A stretch of 64,000 nt of DNA from Streptomyces sp. YIM 121038 (GTDB lineage: Bacteria > Actinomycetota > Actinomycetes > Streptomycetales > Streptomycetaceae). The notes beneath the pieces were generated by a model, which saw only the letters and a list, made by a program, of their open reading frames with translations, ran no database searches and had not been told where the DNA came from. Positions 31,803-41,591 of this stretch are shown in pieces. How positions within the stretch are numbered: position 1 is the stretch's first letter; each line of letters starts with the position of its first letter. The DNA is taken from assembly GCF_006088715.1 (NCBI RefSeq), contig NZ_CP030771.1, positions 310,001 to 374,000 of the forward strand. The letters run 5' to 3'. The translations under genes and the position numbers were made by a program.

Positions 31803-32147
31803 ATGAGCGACAGCGATCCGCACATCCACGTCGAGGCGCGGGTGGGCCGCGGCGACGCCGCCACCCGCACCATGATGGCAGCCACGTTCGGCCTGGCCGG
31901 TGATCTGCCGAGCGTCGTCACCACGGGCTGCGGGCTGCGGGTGCCGTACGCGATGGCCTCGGCCCGCCCGGACCGTGTCACCTGTCTCGCCTGCCGTGCG
32001 CACGCGCGCCGCGAACACCTGCGGCTCGCGGAAGAGGTCGAACGCCTGAGCCGCATGCCCGGATCGACGATCACCCCTGCCCAGGGGAGGCTGGCCGCGG
32101 ACAGGCATCGCGGCCTCGCCCAGGGGTTTTCGGACACGGAGAGCTGA
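31803..32147 (+). CDS. small hypothetical protein with CxxC
   Basis: A 114-aa protein with a strong GGGAGGATCC context before the ATG. It contains a CxxC pair (VTCLACRAHARREH) preceded by another cysteine (TTGCGLRVPYAMA), so a small zinc knuckle with Cys/His ligands is possible. The C-terminal third is charged and helical (LRLAEEVERLSRM). I do not recognise the family. A 7-bp inverted repeat (GCTCCCG-5-CGGGAGC, 31746-31764) lies ~40 bp upstream. It is divergent from the methyltransferase at 31598 and followed by a terminator. Confidence 0.65.
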   Translation: MSDSDPHIHVEARVGRGDAATRTMMAATFGLAGDLPSVVTTGCGLRVPYAMASARPDRVTCLACRAHARREHLRLAEEVERLSRMPGSTITPAQGRLAADRHRGLAQGFSDTES

Positions 32148-32243
32148 GCCCGCGCCTCGCATCGCCCCTGCCGCTCGGCGCGGTCCACCGACCGGACGGC
32201 CCTCTGCGCTGGCCTGGCCGGGCCGGATGTGGGCACATGGCAG

Positions 32244-32267
32244 GGACGGCGCGACCGTGCGCCGTCC
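32244..32267 (+). terminator. terminator after the CxxC protein
   Basis: GGACGGCGC and GCGCCGTCC form a perfect 9-bp stem with a 6-base loop, followed by TCTTCCC, ~100 bases after the stop. A 12-bp tandem repeat (TTCCCGTACGCA/A, 32270-32293) follows and leads into the next gene. Confidence 0.7.
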
Positions 32268-32303
32268 TCTTCCCGTACGCATTCCCGTACGAAAGGACTG
32301 GTC

Positions 32304-32468
32304 ATGGGCAAGCACGAGCGCGGCCGGGGCAGGGCCCGGCAGGACGAAGAGGCCAAGAAGGCCCTCGCGGAGAAGGAGCGGGCCGAGAAGGAGGCGGCCA
32401 GGGCGTCCGAGTCGGACGCCGCCAAGGCGCCCGGACAGGACCCCGGCGATTCCGGGACGCCCGGGTAG
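32304..32468 (+). CDS. small charged hypothetical protein
   Basis: A 54-aa, very hydrophilic protein (MGKHERGRGRARQDEEAKKALAEKERAEKEAARASE...) that would form a single charged helix with an acidic, proline-containing tail. GAAAGGACTGGTC precedes the ATG at a good distance, and codon use fits. No domain is recognised. It could be a small nucleic-acid-associated or ribosome-associated protein. It is convergent with the HTH/polymerase-like gene. Confidence 0.5.
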   Translation: MGKHERGRGRARQDEEAKKALAEKERAEKEAARASESDAAKAPGQDPGDSGTPG

Positions 32469-32557
32469 CCCGGGACGCCTCGATGCCCCCGGCTGGCGCG
32501 GATGGTGTGGCGGTCCGCCCCCTGCGGCGGGTGCGGGTCCGCCTCGCCGGGCGGCGG

Positions 32558-34168
32558 TCAGGGCGCGGCCACGGCCGCGTCCTCGCCGAGGGTGTAGGTG
32601 TCCTTGACCTTCACCTGGGTCACGCCGCGGCCCTCCTCGAAGACGGCGCGCCATTCGCCGATGACGTGGAGTTCGTCGGTGCCCATCGCGCGGACCACCA
32701 TCAGGCCCTCGTCGTAGGCCTTGTAGGTCTTCATCCAGAGGTTGGCGAAGGCCTGGGAGCGGATGAGGTGCATCCAGTCGGAGCGGTACAGCTCGCGGTT
32801 GTAGTTCGACTCCCCCAGCGTCGAGACGAACTTGGAGTACATGGCCTTGACGTACTCCAGCGTCACCTCGTCGTCCTCGGCGATCGCGCGGTCCCGGGCG
32901 TCCTTCAGGGCGACGCGGAACTTCTCCAGGAGCCCCTCCGTGGCACCGGAGGTGAACGACTCGTGGATCTCCGGCGGGTCGCACAGGCCGTACTTCGGTC
33001 CGGACAGGCGCAGCAGCAGGCGCAGGGTCGGTTCGGTCACCCACAGGGGGCCCGGCTCGTCGCGGCTGCCGAGCGGGTTGGGGAGTACGTGGTCGTGCTC
33101 CCACGCGGGCGGGGTGATCAGGTGGACTCCGGCCCGGCGCCGGTCGTGGGGGGTGCCCGTGGAGTGTTCCAGCTGGCCGATCGGCAGATGGGTCTTGAGC
33201 GCGGACAGGTACGCGCCGTTGATGTCGAGGGCGGTCACCTCGTGCTGCCCGGCGGGGAGTTCCGGGCGGGTCCACTTGGGGCGCGCCTCCCAGATGCGGT
33301 CGGCGCCACGCGCGCTCTGCCTGCGCAGGATGTCGGGCATCCAGGGGTGGGCGACGATGTCGTAGCGGCCGCCGGTACGGGTGTGGTCGAGGAGCGCCAT
33401 CGCGTCCGGGATGGCGCGCTTGATCAGGGCCGCGGTGGCCGCCTCGACGTCGCCGTGGTGCTGCGCGAGGGTCTCGGCCACGGCCGTGCCGATCAGGTCC
33501 GGGGAGGCGGCCGCGGCGGTCTGGGCGCGGCGGCCGACGGGGACGACCTTCACGCCCCGGCCCGGGCTGCGGACGGTGCGGGTGATCGTGGCGGGCGCGG
33601 TGCCCGGCTCGGCCGCTGAGGGGCCCGAGGGTGCGGTGTGCGGCTCGGCCGCTGGGGGGCCCGCGGGGGCGGTGTCCGGCTCGGCCGCTGAAGAGCCCGC
33701 GGGGGCGGTGTGCGCAGGCCGTGCCGGGGCCGTGGCCGTGTCGGCCTCGGCGTGGGGAGCGGAGGCCGCGCACTCGGCGGCGTCCAGGTGCTGCGGGTAG
33801 CCCTCGACCTGGTCGCGGGCGGGTCGGCCGCACAGAACGCAGGGCTGGGGCTCGGGGAGTTGGTCCTGCGCGGTTGGCCCAACCGGCTCGGCGGGCTGCT
33901 CATCAGGCCCGGCGGCGCTCAGCCGGGCCTGGACCTTCTCCTCCGCCTGGCCCAGGAAGTACGCGTACTTGCCGCGGACCTCGCCGCTCGGGTCGCGGCC
34001 CGCCTCCCAGCCGCCGACCGTGGACGGGCTCACCGCGAGCGCGCGGGCCACCTGTGCCCGGGACAGGCCCAGTGCCTCGCGCAGCGCGCGGCGGCGCTCG
34101 GCGGGCGGCAGCGGGGCGGGCTCGGCCGCCGAGGCGAGCAGCGCGTCGATCGCGTCGAAGTCGCTCAT
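32558..34168 (-). CDS. HTH protein with C-terminal family B DNA polymerase-like palm
   Basis: A 536-aa protein. Residues ~22-60 form an XRE-type helix-turn-helix (RREALGLSRAQVARALAVSPSTVGGWEAGR). Residues 110-133 hold a possible zinc site (Cys110, Cys113, His127, Cys133). Residues ~155-195 are three 12-aa repeats (AAEPxTAPxG), acting as a linker. The C-terminal region aligns by eye with the palm of protein-primed PolB enzymes (phi29 type): motif A VTALDINGAYLSAL (Asp315), motif B YVKAMYSKFVST (439-450) and motif C VRAMGTDELHV (Asp498). The usual motif C Asp-Thr-Asp is Gly-Thr-Asp and the motif B lysine is displaced. No exonuclease domain is visible. The ATG overlaps the upstream HTH gene's stop by 4 bases. 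Confidence 0.7.
   Translation of the reverse strand: MSDFDAIDALLASAAEPAPLPPAERRRALREALGLSRAQVARALAVSPSTVGGWEAGRDPSGEVRGKYAYFLGQAEEKVQARLSAAGPDEQPAEPVGPTAQDQLPEPQPCVLCGRPARDQVEGYPQHLDAAECAASAPHAEADTATAPARPAHTAPAGSSAAEPDTAPAGPPAAEPHTAPSGPSAAEPGTAPATITRTVRSPGRGVKVVPVGRRAQTAAAASPDLIGTAVAETLAQHHGDVEAATAALIKRAIPDAMALLDHTRTGGRYDIVAHPWMPDILRRQSARGADRIWEARPKWTRPELPAGQHEVTALDINGAYLSALKTHLPIGQLEHSTGTPHDRRRAGVHLITPPAWEHDHVLPNPLGSRDEPGPLWVTEPTLRLLLRLSGPKYGLCDPPEIHESFTSGATEGLLEKFRVALKDARDRAIAEDDEVTLEYVKAMYSKFVSTLGESNYNRELYRSDWMHLIRSQAFANLWMKTYKAYDEGLMVVRAMGTDELHVIGEWRAVFEEGRGVTQVKVKDTYTLGEDAAVAAP
33590..33712. repeat. 36-bp in-frame tandem repeat
   Basis: About three imperfect 36-bp units encode the AAEPxTAPxG linker of the HTH/polymerase-like protein. 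They keep the reading frame, so copy number could vary without breaking the protein. Confidence 0.7.
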
Positions 34169-34893
34169 GCCATCTCTCCGTGGGGGTGCGGGGAAGCCGT
34201 CTCGTCGCGGGGGTGCGGGGGCGACTTGAGGTAGGCGATCGGGCCGCCCGATCTCGCCTCCTGGACCCGGGCGCCCAGCAGCGTACGCGTGAGTGCGGCC
34301 AGCGCGGGGTCGGCGGTCAGGACGCGGAAGCCGCCGGGGTCGTCGAGGGCCGTGATCCGCCCGGCGACGCTCGCGTCGAAGGAGTGCCGCACCTCCCGCC
34401 CTCCGTGCCGGGTGCCGCCGCGGCCGCGGATGGCCAGGACCCCGGTGACCCAGCCCGCGACCGCCACGGCCAGGACTCCGGCGGCGGTGACCTTGTCCGG
34501 TTCGCACCGCCACCACTGACGGGAGGCTTCGAGGAACTGTTCGTCCGTCAGGTGCGGGGCGTCCCCGATGAACTCCCGGTCGTCGTCCGCGTGCGGCGGC
34601 GGCCCCGCCGGCCCGGTGCGCAGCACCGGCAGCTCCCCGCGCGTGACGCCGATCTGCGGGGCGCGGGCCAGGGCGTGCACCCGGGCGGCGGCGAGGTCGG
34701 GCAGGAATCCGCTGGCCAGGAGCTTGCCGACGGTATTCGGCGAGAGCCGGAGCACGGCGGCGGCCTCGGGCCGGGTGAGGAATGCGCCGGCCAGGGCCTG
34801 GGGTGTCGTCAGGGCGACGGACGGCAGCACGCCTTCGGCCTCCGGATCGAGTGTGGTGAAGCAAGACACAGTGTATTGCTTCACCACGCTCAT
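34165..34893 (-). CDS. excisionase-like HTH protein
   Basis: A 242-aa protein with a MerR/excisionase-type helix-turn-helix (LTRPEAAAVLRLSPNTVGKLLASGFLPDL, ~38-67). The middle part contains a short hydrophobic stretch (VTAAGVLAVAVAGWVTGVLAI) that could be a membrane or core helix, and the C-terminus is basic and proline-rich. GGGGGAG lies 9 bases before the ATG at 34893. Its stop overlaps the ATG of the HTH/polymerase-like gene, so both are made together. A 35-bp palindrome lies inside its first codons (34853-34887) and may be the operator for one of the two HTH proteins. No recombinase gene is nearby. Confidence 0.65.
   Translation of the reverse strand: MSVVKQYTVSCFTTLDPEAEGVLPSVALTTPQALAGAFLTRPEAAAVLRLSPNTVGKLLASGFLPDLAAARVHALARAPQIGVTRGELPVLRTGPAGPPPHADDDREFIGDAPHLTDEQFLEASRQWWRCEPDKVTAAGVLAVAVAGWVTGVLAIRGRGGTRHGGREVRHSFDASVAGRITALDDPGGFRVLTADPALAALTRTLLGARVQEARSGGPIAYLKSPPHPRDETASPHPHGEMA
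34853..34887. promoter_or_regulatory. 35-bp near-perfect palindrome within the HTH gene start
   Basis: The arms GTGGTGAAGCAA and TTGCTTCACCAC are perfect 12-bp complements, and the symmetry continues inward (ACAC/GTGT) with only one mismatched pair of 17. It lies 6-40 bases inside the coding sequence. Read on either strand it encodes nearly the same peptide (SVVKQ-x-TV-x-CFTT). It may be an operator or a protein-binding origin-like site. Confidence 0.75.
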
Positions 34894-34976
34894 CCAGGAT
34901 CTCCCCCGGCCCGGGTCGCGAACGGCCAAGGTGGCGCGCACCGCCGACGGAACCGGCCGCCCAGCGAACGCCCGCT

Positions 34977-35005
34977 CGTGGGACCGGCCGTCCGTGGGAC
35001 CGGCC
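34977..35005. repeat. 13-bp direct repeat in the divergent region
   Basis: CGTGGGACCGGCC occurs at 34977-34989 and again at 34993-35005, in the gap between the excisionase-like and Imm5-like genes. It may be a second regulator site. Confidence 0.6.
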
Positions 35006-35026
35006 TCCCATGGCAGGATCTCCGTC

Positions 35027-35614
35027 GTGACGAGCGCGGCCGGTGACTTCGAGTTGACCATGGATGAGCTGCGTGTCGTGGCGCGTTTCGCGGCGGAGAG
35101 CGCGCAGGAGGTCCTCTCCGTCTACGAGGACGCCCACCCCGGCGACCCCCGGCCCCGCGCGGCCGTCGATGCCGCGTGGGAGTTCGCGAACGGCGCCCGG
35201 AGGACCAAGGTCCAGCGCGTCACCTCTCTGGCAGCGCATCGCGCGGCGAAGGAGGCGGCCGACGAGGCCGCTTGTCTGGCCGCCCGCGCGGCCGGTGACG
35301 CGGCGGCGGCCGCGTACCTTCATCCCCTCGCGAAGGCCACCCAGGTGGGCCACATCCTGCGCGCCGCCGCATGCGCGGCGCGCGTCGCCGAGTTGACCGC
35401 GCCCGACGATCCCGACGCGGGCCTCGATCTCCTGGTGCGGACACGGCAGCGCGCGACACCGGTACTGATCGATGTCCTCCACAGATACCCCCTCGCCCCG
35501 ACCGGCAGGAGCCGGGTCGCAGAGCTGATGAGCATGCTGGACGCTTCCCTGCGTGCCGTCGCCCGCCCGGGGACACCGGGCCGCTCCGTCCCGGCAAACC
35601 GGGCCGCGCCCTAG
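35027..35614 (+). CDS. Imm5-like putative immunity protein
   Basis: A 195-aa, mostly helical protein. DELRVVARFAAESAQEVLSVYEDAHPGDPRPRAAVDAAWEFANG followed by AAHRAAKEAADEAACLAARAAGDAAAAAYLHPLAKATQVGHILRAAACAARV matches the alanine-rich pattern of the Imm5-like family (often labelled putative immunity protein). These proteins have been proposed to neutralise toxin domains, but many occur alone. GTG at 35027 is preceded by CAGGA at a good spacing. It is divergent from the HTH pair. No cognate toxin is visible in the window. Confidence 0.7.
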   Translation: MTSAAGDFELTMDELRVVARFAAESAQEVLSVYEDAHPGDPRPRAAVDAAWEFANGARRTKVQRVTSLAAHRAAKEAADEAACLAARAAGDAAAAAYLHPLAKATQVGHILRAAACAARVAELTAPDDPDAGLDLLVRTRQRATPVLIDVLHRYPLAPTGRSRVAELMSMLDASLRAVARPGTPGRSVPANRAAP

Positions 35615-35670
35615 CTCCCGCTTCCCTCTTCCGAGTGGCGCGCGCGACTCCCCGGCATATCCGACGCCGC

Positions 35671-35716
35671 GGTGACGCACGACAAATGAGCGTGCTTGCT
35701 CACTCGTTGCGTCACC
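35671..35716. promoter_or_regulatory. nested inverted repeat before the DUF4239 gene
   Basis: GGTGACGCA (35671-35679) pairs with TGCGTCACC (35708-35716), and inside them TGAGC pairs with GCTCA. The structure lies 30-75 bases upstream of the proposed start and could be an operator or leader hairpin. Confidence 0.5.
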
Positions 35717-35745
35717 GACGCGGCCTGAGACTCCGTGGGGGGCCT

Positions 35746-36531
35746 GTGGAACTGTGGCTGCTGAACAATCTGCCCACCACCGCGATCGCCGCCGTGATCG
35801 TCGGCGGCGTCGTCATCCTGGCAGTGGGGGGCAGCGCGCTGACACACCGAATGCACCCGCAGCTGGCAGACGGGGAGCACAACGACATGGTCGGCGTCGT
35901 CCTCGGCATGTACGGCGCCATCTACGGCATCATTCTCGCGTTCGTCGTCGTGACGCTGTGGACCCAGGTGCAGGACGCCGACGCGGTGGTGCAGAGCGAG
36001 GCGTCGTCCCTGGCCCAGCTCACCTGGGACAGCGAGGTGTTCCCGCCCGCCCGACGCGACCGTGTCCACGCGGCCGTCGGCGCCTACACCCACAAGGTGG
36101 TCGACGTGCAGTGGCCCCTCATGCGCACCGGCAAGCCCCGGTACTCCGTCGCCCAGCAGCAGATGCGTGACCTGTTCACCTCGCTCCAGACGTACGAGCC
36201 GCGTACGGAGCGGGAGAAGGCCTTCTACCGCAAGGCGACCGACGACCTCAACGAGGTGGTCACCCAGCGCCGCGCCCGCATGACCATCGCCGGCCAGGAA
36301 CTGCCCGGGCTGCTGAAGACCCTGGTGTACGGCGGCGCGCTCGCCTTCATCCCCCTGACCTTCCTCTACGGCATCAGCAGCCGCCGCGTCCAGCTCCTCT
36401 TCGTCGGCTCGGTCGCCGCCCTCATCGGGTTCAGCCTGCTGCTCGTCGTCGTCCTCGACCACCCCTTCGCAGGCAACATCAGCGTCGACACGGCGGCGTA
36501 CAAGGTGGGCCCCCTGGCACAGTTCTGGTGA
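35746..36531 (+). CDS. DUF4239 membrane protein
   Basis: A 261-aa integral membrane protein with two N-terminal transmembrane segments (AIAAVIVGGVVILAVGG and MYGAIYGIILAFVVVTLWTQ), a soluble helical middle domain (about 70-190) and two C-terminal segments (ALAFIPLTFLYGI and LLFVGSVAALIGFSLLLVVVL). This is the DUF4239 layout. GTG 35746 is chosen because ELWLLNNLPTTAI is the conserved family N-terminus; an open frame from ATG 35686 lacks a ribosome binding site. Function is not known. It lies downstream of the Imm5-like gene on the same strand. Confidence 0.82.
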   Translation: MELWLLNNLPTTAIAAVIVGGVVILAVGGSALTHRMHPQLADGEHNDMVGVVLGMYGAIYGIILAFVVVTLWTQVQDADAVVQSEASSLAQLTWDSEVFPPARRDRVHAAVGAYTHKVVDVQWPLMRTGKPRYSVAQQQMRDLFTSLQTYEPRTEREKAFYRKATDDLNEVVTQRRARMTIAGQELPGLLKTLVYGGALAFIPLTFLYGISSRRVQLLFVGSVAALIGFSLLLVVVLDHPFAGNISVDTAAYKVGPLAQFW

Positions 36532-36580
36532 CCTCGCACGAGCAAGGGGGGCGCGTGCCACGCCGCTTCGCGGGTCGCCT

Positions 36581-37894
36581 TCAGTGCGGCTTCACGTACT
36601 CGACCTTCACGACGTCCGGCACCTGGGGCAGCTTCTTGCGGCCCGTCAGGAGGGCCTGGACGGAGGTGTCGTTCATCAGGTAGCGGCGGAAGAAGGCGCT
36701 GGTGTAACCCGTGGCGATCCTGCGCTGGGTGGTCTCGTCGAGCCCCTTGTGCTGCTGGTCGGTGCCGTCCTGGGCGACGCAGCGGCCGGGCCGCTTCCCG
36801 GGAACGGCGTCGTTCTCACCGGCTACCTGCCCGCTGCGGGGAGACCACTGGGTGTTGAAGTAGTTGTGGTTGCCGCCGGTGAGGGTGATGCCGTGGAGCG
36901 GCGCCTTGTTGCGGCCCTTGTTCCACTTGACGTACTCACCGGTGTTGACCTGGTCGCAGGTTCCCCACAGCACGGCCATCGGGACCCGGGTGACGGGCTC
37001 GTTCTCCCAGGTGGCGGTGGGGGCGAGGCCGAGTGCCGCCTTCACCTTCACCCCGGCGGGCCAGTCACCGTGCCGCTTGTCGGAGGCGTGCTGCATGACT
37101 CCGCCGCCGCCCATGGAGTGCCCGAGAGTGCCGACCCGCCCGAGGTCCACGTGCTGGGTGAAGGAGACGGCACTCGCCCGGCCGGTCTTCGCATCCTTGA
37201 GCTTGCCCTTCAAAGGGCCCTTGCCCGCGTCGAGTTGCCGCCACAGATCCAGGTGCTTGTTGATGAGGGCGGCGCGCGCCTGGTAGACGGAGTCGGCCTG
37301 ACCGCCGCTGGTGGCGTTGATGCCGTTGGCTCCCATGGAGACCACCACGAAGCCCTGCCGGGCCAGGTCCTTGGCCAGGTAGTCGTAGCCGGAGCTGCTC
37401 GGCAGCGGAGCGATGCCCGGCCTGCACGGCCACGCCGACAACCGGTCGCCCATCTTGCCCATGATCTTCAGCTGCCTGTCCGCTTCGGCCTTGTCACCGG
37501 CCTTCTCGGCCGCGGCCAGCGCCTTCCTGGCCTTCGTCATCCGATGCTGCGCGGCACGGTCGGCGCAGGTGTTCCACAGGCCGTGCTGCATGACGATCAG
37601 TGGATGCCTGCCCGGGGCCACGCCCTTGGCTCCCGGCCCCTTCGGATAGTGCACCACCGCGGCGATCTCGTTCTTCCCCCGGTACGGCGGCGCGGGCACG
37701 AACGCCTGGTTCCCCAGGTCGTAGGTCACCCGTCCCACCGACGGCGAACCGGCCCCGGTGCCGGGCGAGGCCGCACCGGCCATGGCCGGGTGGGGCATGA
37801 CCGCCCCGAGCACGGTCACCGCGGCACCCGCGCACAGCGCCGCTGTACCGACTCGACCGCCGAAGGACTTCCTGCTGTGCGTCTCCGCCGCCAT
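36581..37894 (-). CDS. secreted alpha/beta hydrolase (lipase-like)
   Basis: A 437-aa protein with a signal peptide (cleavage near AMAGA). It has the nucleophile elbow GHSMGGGGVM (serine in GHSMGG), preceded by HPLIVMQHGLW as the oxyanion strand, and a later GGNHNYF with the likely catalytic histidine. The insertion RKALAAAEKAGDKAEADRQ is a charged lid-like helix. The family includes poly(ethylene terephthalate)- and lipid-cleaving enzymes, but no specific substrate is implied. AGGCAGGA precedes the ATG. It is a single-gene unit convergent with DUF4239. Confidence 0.85.
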   Translation of the reverse strand: MAAETHSRKSFGGRVGTAALCAGAAVTVLGAVMPHPAMAGAASPGTGAGSPSVGRVTYDLGNQAFVPAPPYRGKNEIAAVVHYPKGPGAKGVAPGRHPLIVMQHGLWNTCADRAAQHRMTKARKALAAAEKAGDKAEADRQLKIMGKMGDRLSAWPCRPGIAPLPSSSGYDYLAKDLARQGFVVVSMGANGINATSGGQADSVYQARAALINKHLDLWRQLDAGKGPLKGKLKDAKTGRASAVSFTQHVDLGRVGTLGHSMGGGGVMQHASDKRHGDWPAGVKVKAALGLAPTATWENEPVTRVPMAVLWGTCDQVNTGEYVKWNKGRNKAPLHGITLTGGNHNYFNTQWSPRSGQVAGENDAVPGKRPGRCVAQDGTDQQHKGLDETTQRRIATGYTSAFFRRYLMNDTSVQALLTGRKKLPQVPDVVKVEYVKPH

Positions 37895-38327
37895 GCGGGG
37901 TCCTGCCTCTCACATCCTCATCGATGGATCGGTACGCCCACCGCCCCCGGGCGCGATGAGGCGCCGCGGATGCCCGGCGCACCTTCCATCGGTGTGTCAC
38001 CTTGCATAAGACCGCCCACGAACCGAGGACTGCTTCCCCGCTCGCCGTGGACGGATTTCGGAGGTTAACGCGCAGTTGTCAGGAAGGTGTCAGAGCTACG
38101 GACAGCTCGCGCCCAGCGGCAGGAGGACCGGGCTGAGCCAAGAGGCCGATCGTTGGTCAGGGGCGACCCGTCTTCCGCGTCCGAGACCGCAGGCCCAGCC
38201 GAGTTGAGCTCCTCCGAACGTGATGGCGCCATCGTCATCGAGGTGTCGGAGGGGACCCTGCTGCCCGAGCAGCTGGCGGGCGCGGCGCGGCAGCGAGGTC
38301 GTTGGTTACGGGGAAGAATGTCTGACC
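37895..38327. other. intergenic region before the cupin gene
   Basis: 433 bp without a convincing gene. It carries the promoter of the divergent secreted hydrolase on the left and of the cupin gene on the right. A frame from 38087 is open but has no support. Confidence 0.4.
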
Positions 38328-38651
38328 ATGAGCGATGACGAGATCACGCTGTTCGAGGACCTGCGGGAGCTGGCGCCGGTGGAGGAGGGGAAGCTCGGCC
38401 ACCACACCGTGCTCAACGCGGGCGGGGCGCGGGTGGTCGTGCTGGCCTTCGAGGCCGGGCACGTGCTCAAGGAGCACCGTGCGCCGTGCCCCGTGCTGCT
38501 CCAGGCGATCGACGGGCGGCTGCGCGTGACCGCGGGCGACCAGATCGCCGACCTGCGTCCGGGCGGGCTCCTGTACCTGCCGGCCTCGGCGCCGCACGCC
38601 GTCGAGGCGCTCGCCCCCTCCCGGCTCTCACTGACCCTGATCGGCATCTGA
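38328..38651 (+). CDS. small cupin-domain protein
   Basis: A 107-aa single-domain cupin: GHHTVLNAGGARVVVLAFEAGHVLKEHRAPCPVLLQAIDGRLRVTAGDQIADLRPGGLLYLPASAPHAVEAL. This fits motif 1 (G...H.H..E-like, partly degenerate) and motif 2 (PG....P..PH). Histidines that could bind metal are present in motifs 1 and 2. GGGAAG lies 11 bases before the ATG. Small cupins act as dioxygenases, isomerases or binding proteins; this one is unassigned. Confidence 0.82.
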   Translation: MSDDEITLFEDLRELAPVEEGKLGHHTVLNAGGARVVVLAFEAGHVLKEHRAPCPVLLQAIDGRLRVTAGDQIADLRPGGLLYLPASAPHAVEALAPSRLSLTLIGI

Positions 38652-38665
38652 GGCCCCGGCCCGAA

Positions 38666-38716
38666 CAGCGCCCCGCAGGGACGCGGGGAACCGCGCGATC
38701 AGCCACGACGGGCCCG
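38666..38716. repeat. Streptomyces-type intergenic repeat
   Basis: CAGCGCCCCGCAGGGACGCG continuing through CGCGCGATCAGCCACGACGG resembles a dispersed intergenic element seen widely in Streptomyces. It contains a GCGCCCC/GGGGCGC-type hairpin and may act as a terminator between the convergent cupin and CstR-like genes. The family assignment is from memory. Confidence 0.55.
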
Positions 38717-38765
38717 CGTCCCGGCGAGGCCCCGGACCCCTGGCGGTGCCCGGCGCCCACGGGCA

Positions 38766-41391
<2,626 letters not shown>

Positions 41392-41420
41392 GTTTCCTCC
41401 TGGCACGATCGCTCTCACCG

Positions 41421-41434
41421 TACCCCCGGGGGTA
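41421..41434. promoter_or_regulatory. CsoR/CstR-type operator 1
   Basis: TACCCCCGGGGGTA is a perfect 14-bp palindrome 30 bases upstream of the reductase start. A TACCCC...GGGGTA frame is the hallmark of CsoR/CstR binding sites. Confidence 0.8.
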
Positions 41435-41441
41435 TTCAAAA

Positions 41442-41457
41442 ATACGGGTGGGGGTAT
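41442..41457. promoter_or_regulatory. CsoR/CstR-type operator 2
   Basis: ATACGGGTGGGGGTAT is a second, imperfect TAC...GTA site centred 22 bp from the first (two helical turns), so two repressor tetramers could bind side by side. Confidence 0.7.
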
Positions 41458-41591
41458 CTGTACTGCTGTTCCGCAACGAACCGGAGGACCAGGTTCATTC
41501 CCGGACGACAACGCGACCCCTTCGGCAAGCCCGGCACCTGGGGCGTGCGGAGGGCCAGCAGGTGGCGGTGCGGGGCGTGGACGCCGGGGGG

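Noticed and set aside
38087..38338. 83-aa plus-strand ORF before the cupin gene
   Set aside because: No ribosome binding site and no recognisable pattern; it overlaps the cupin start region.
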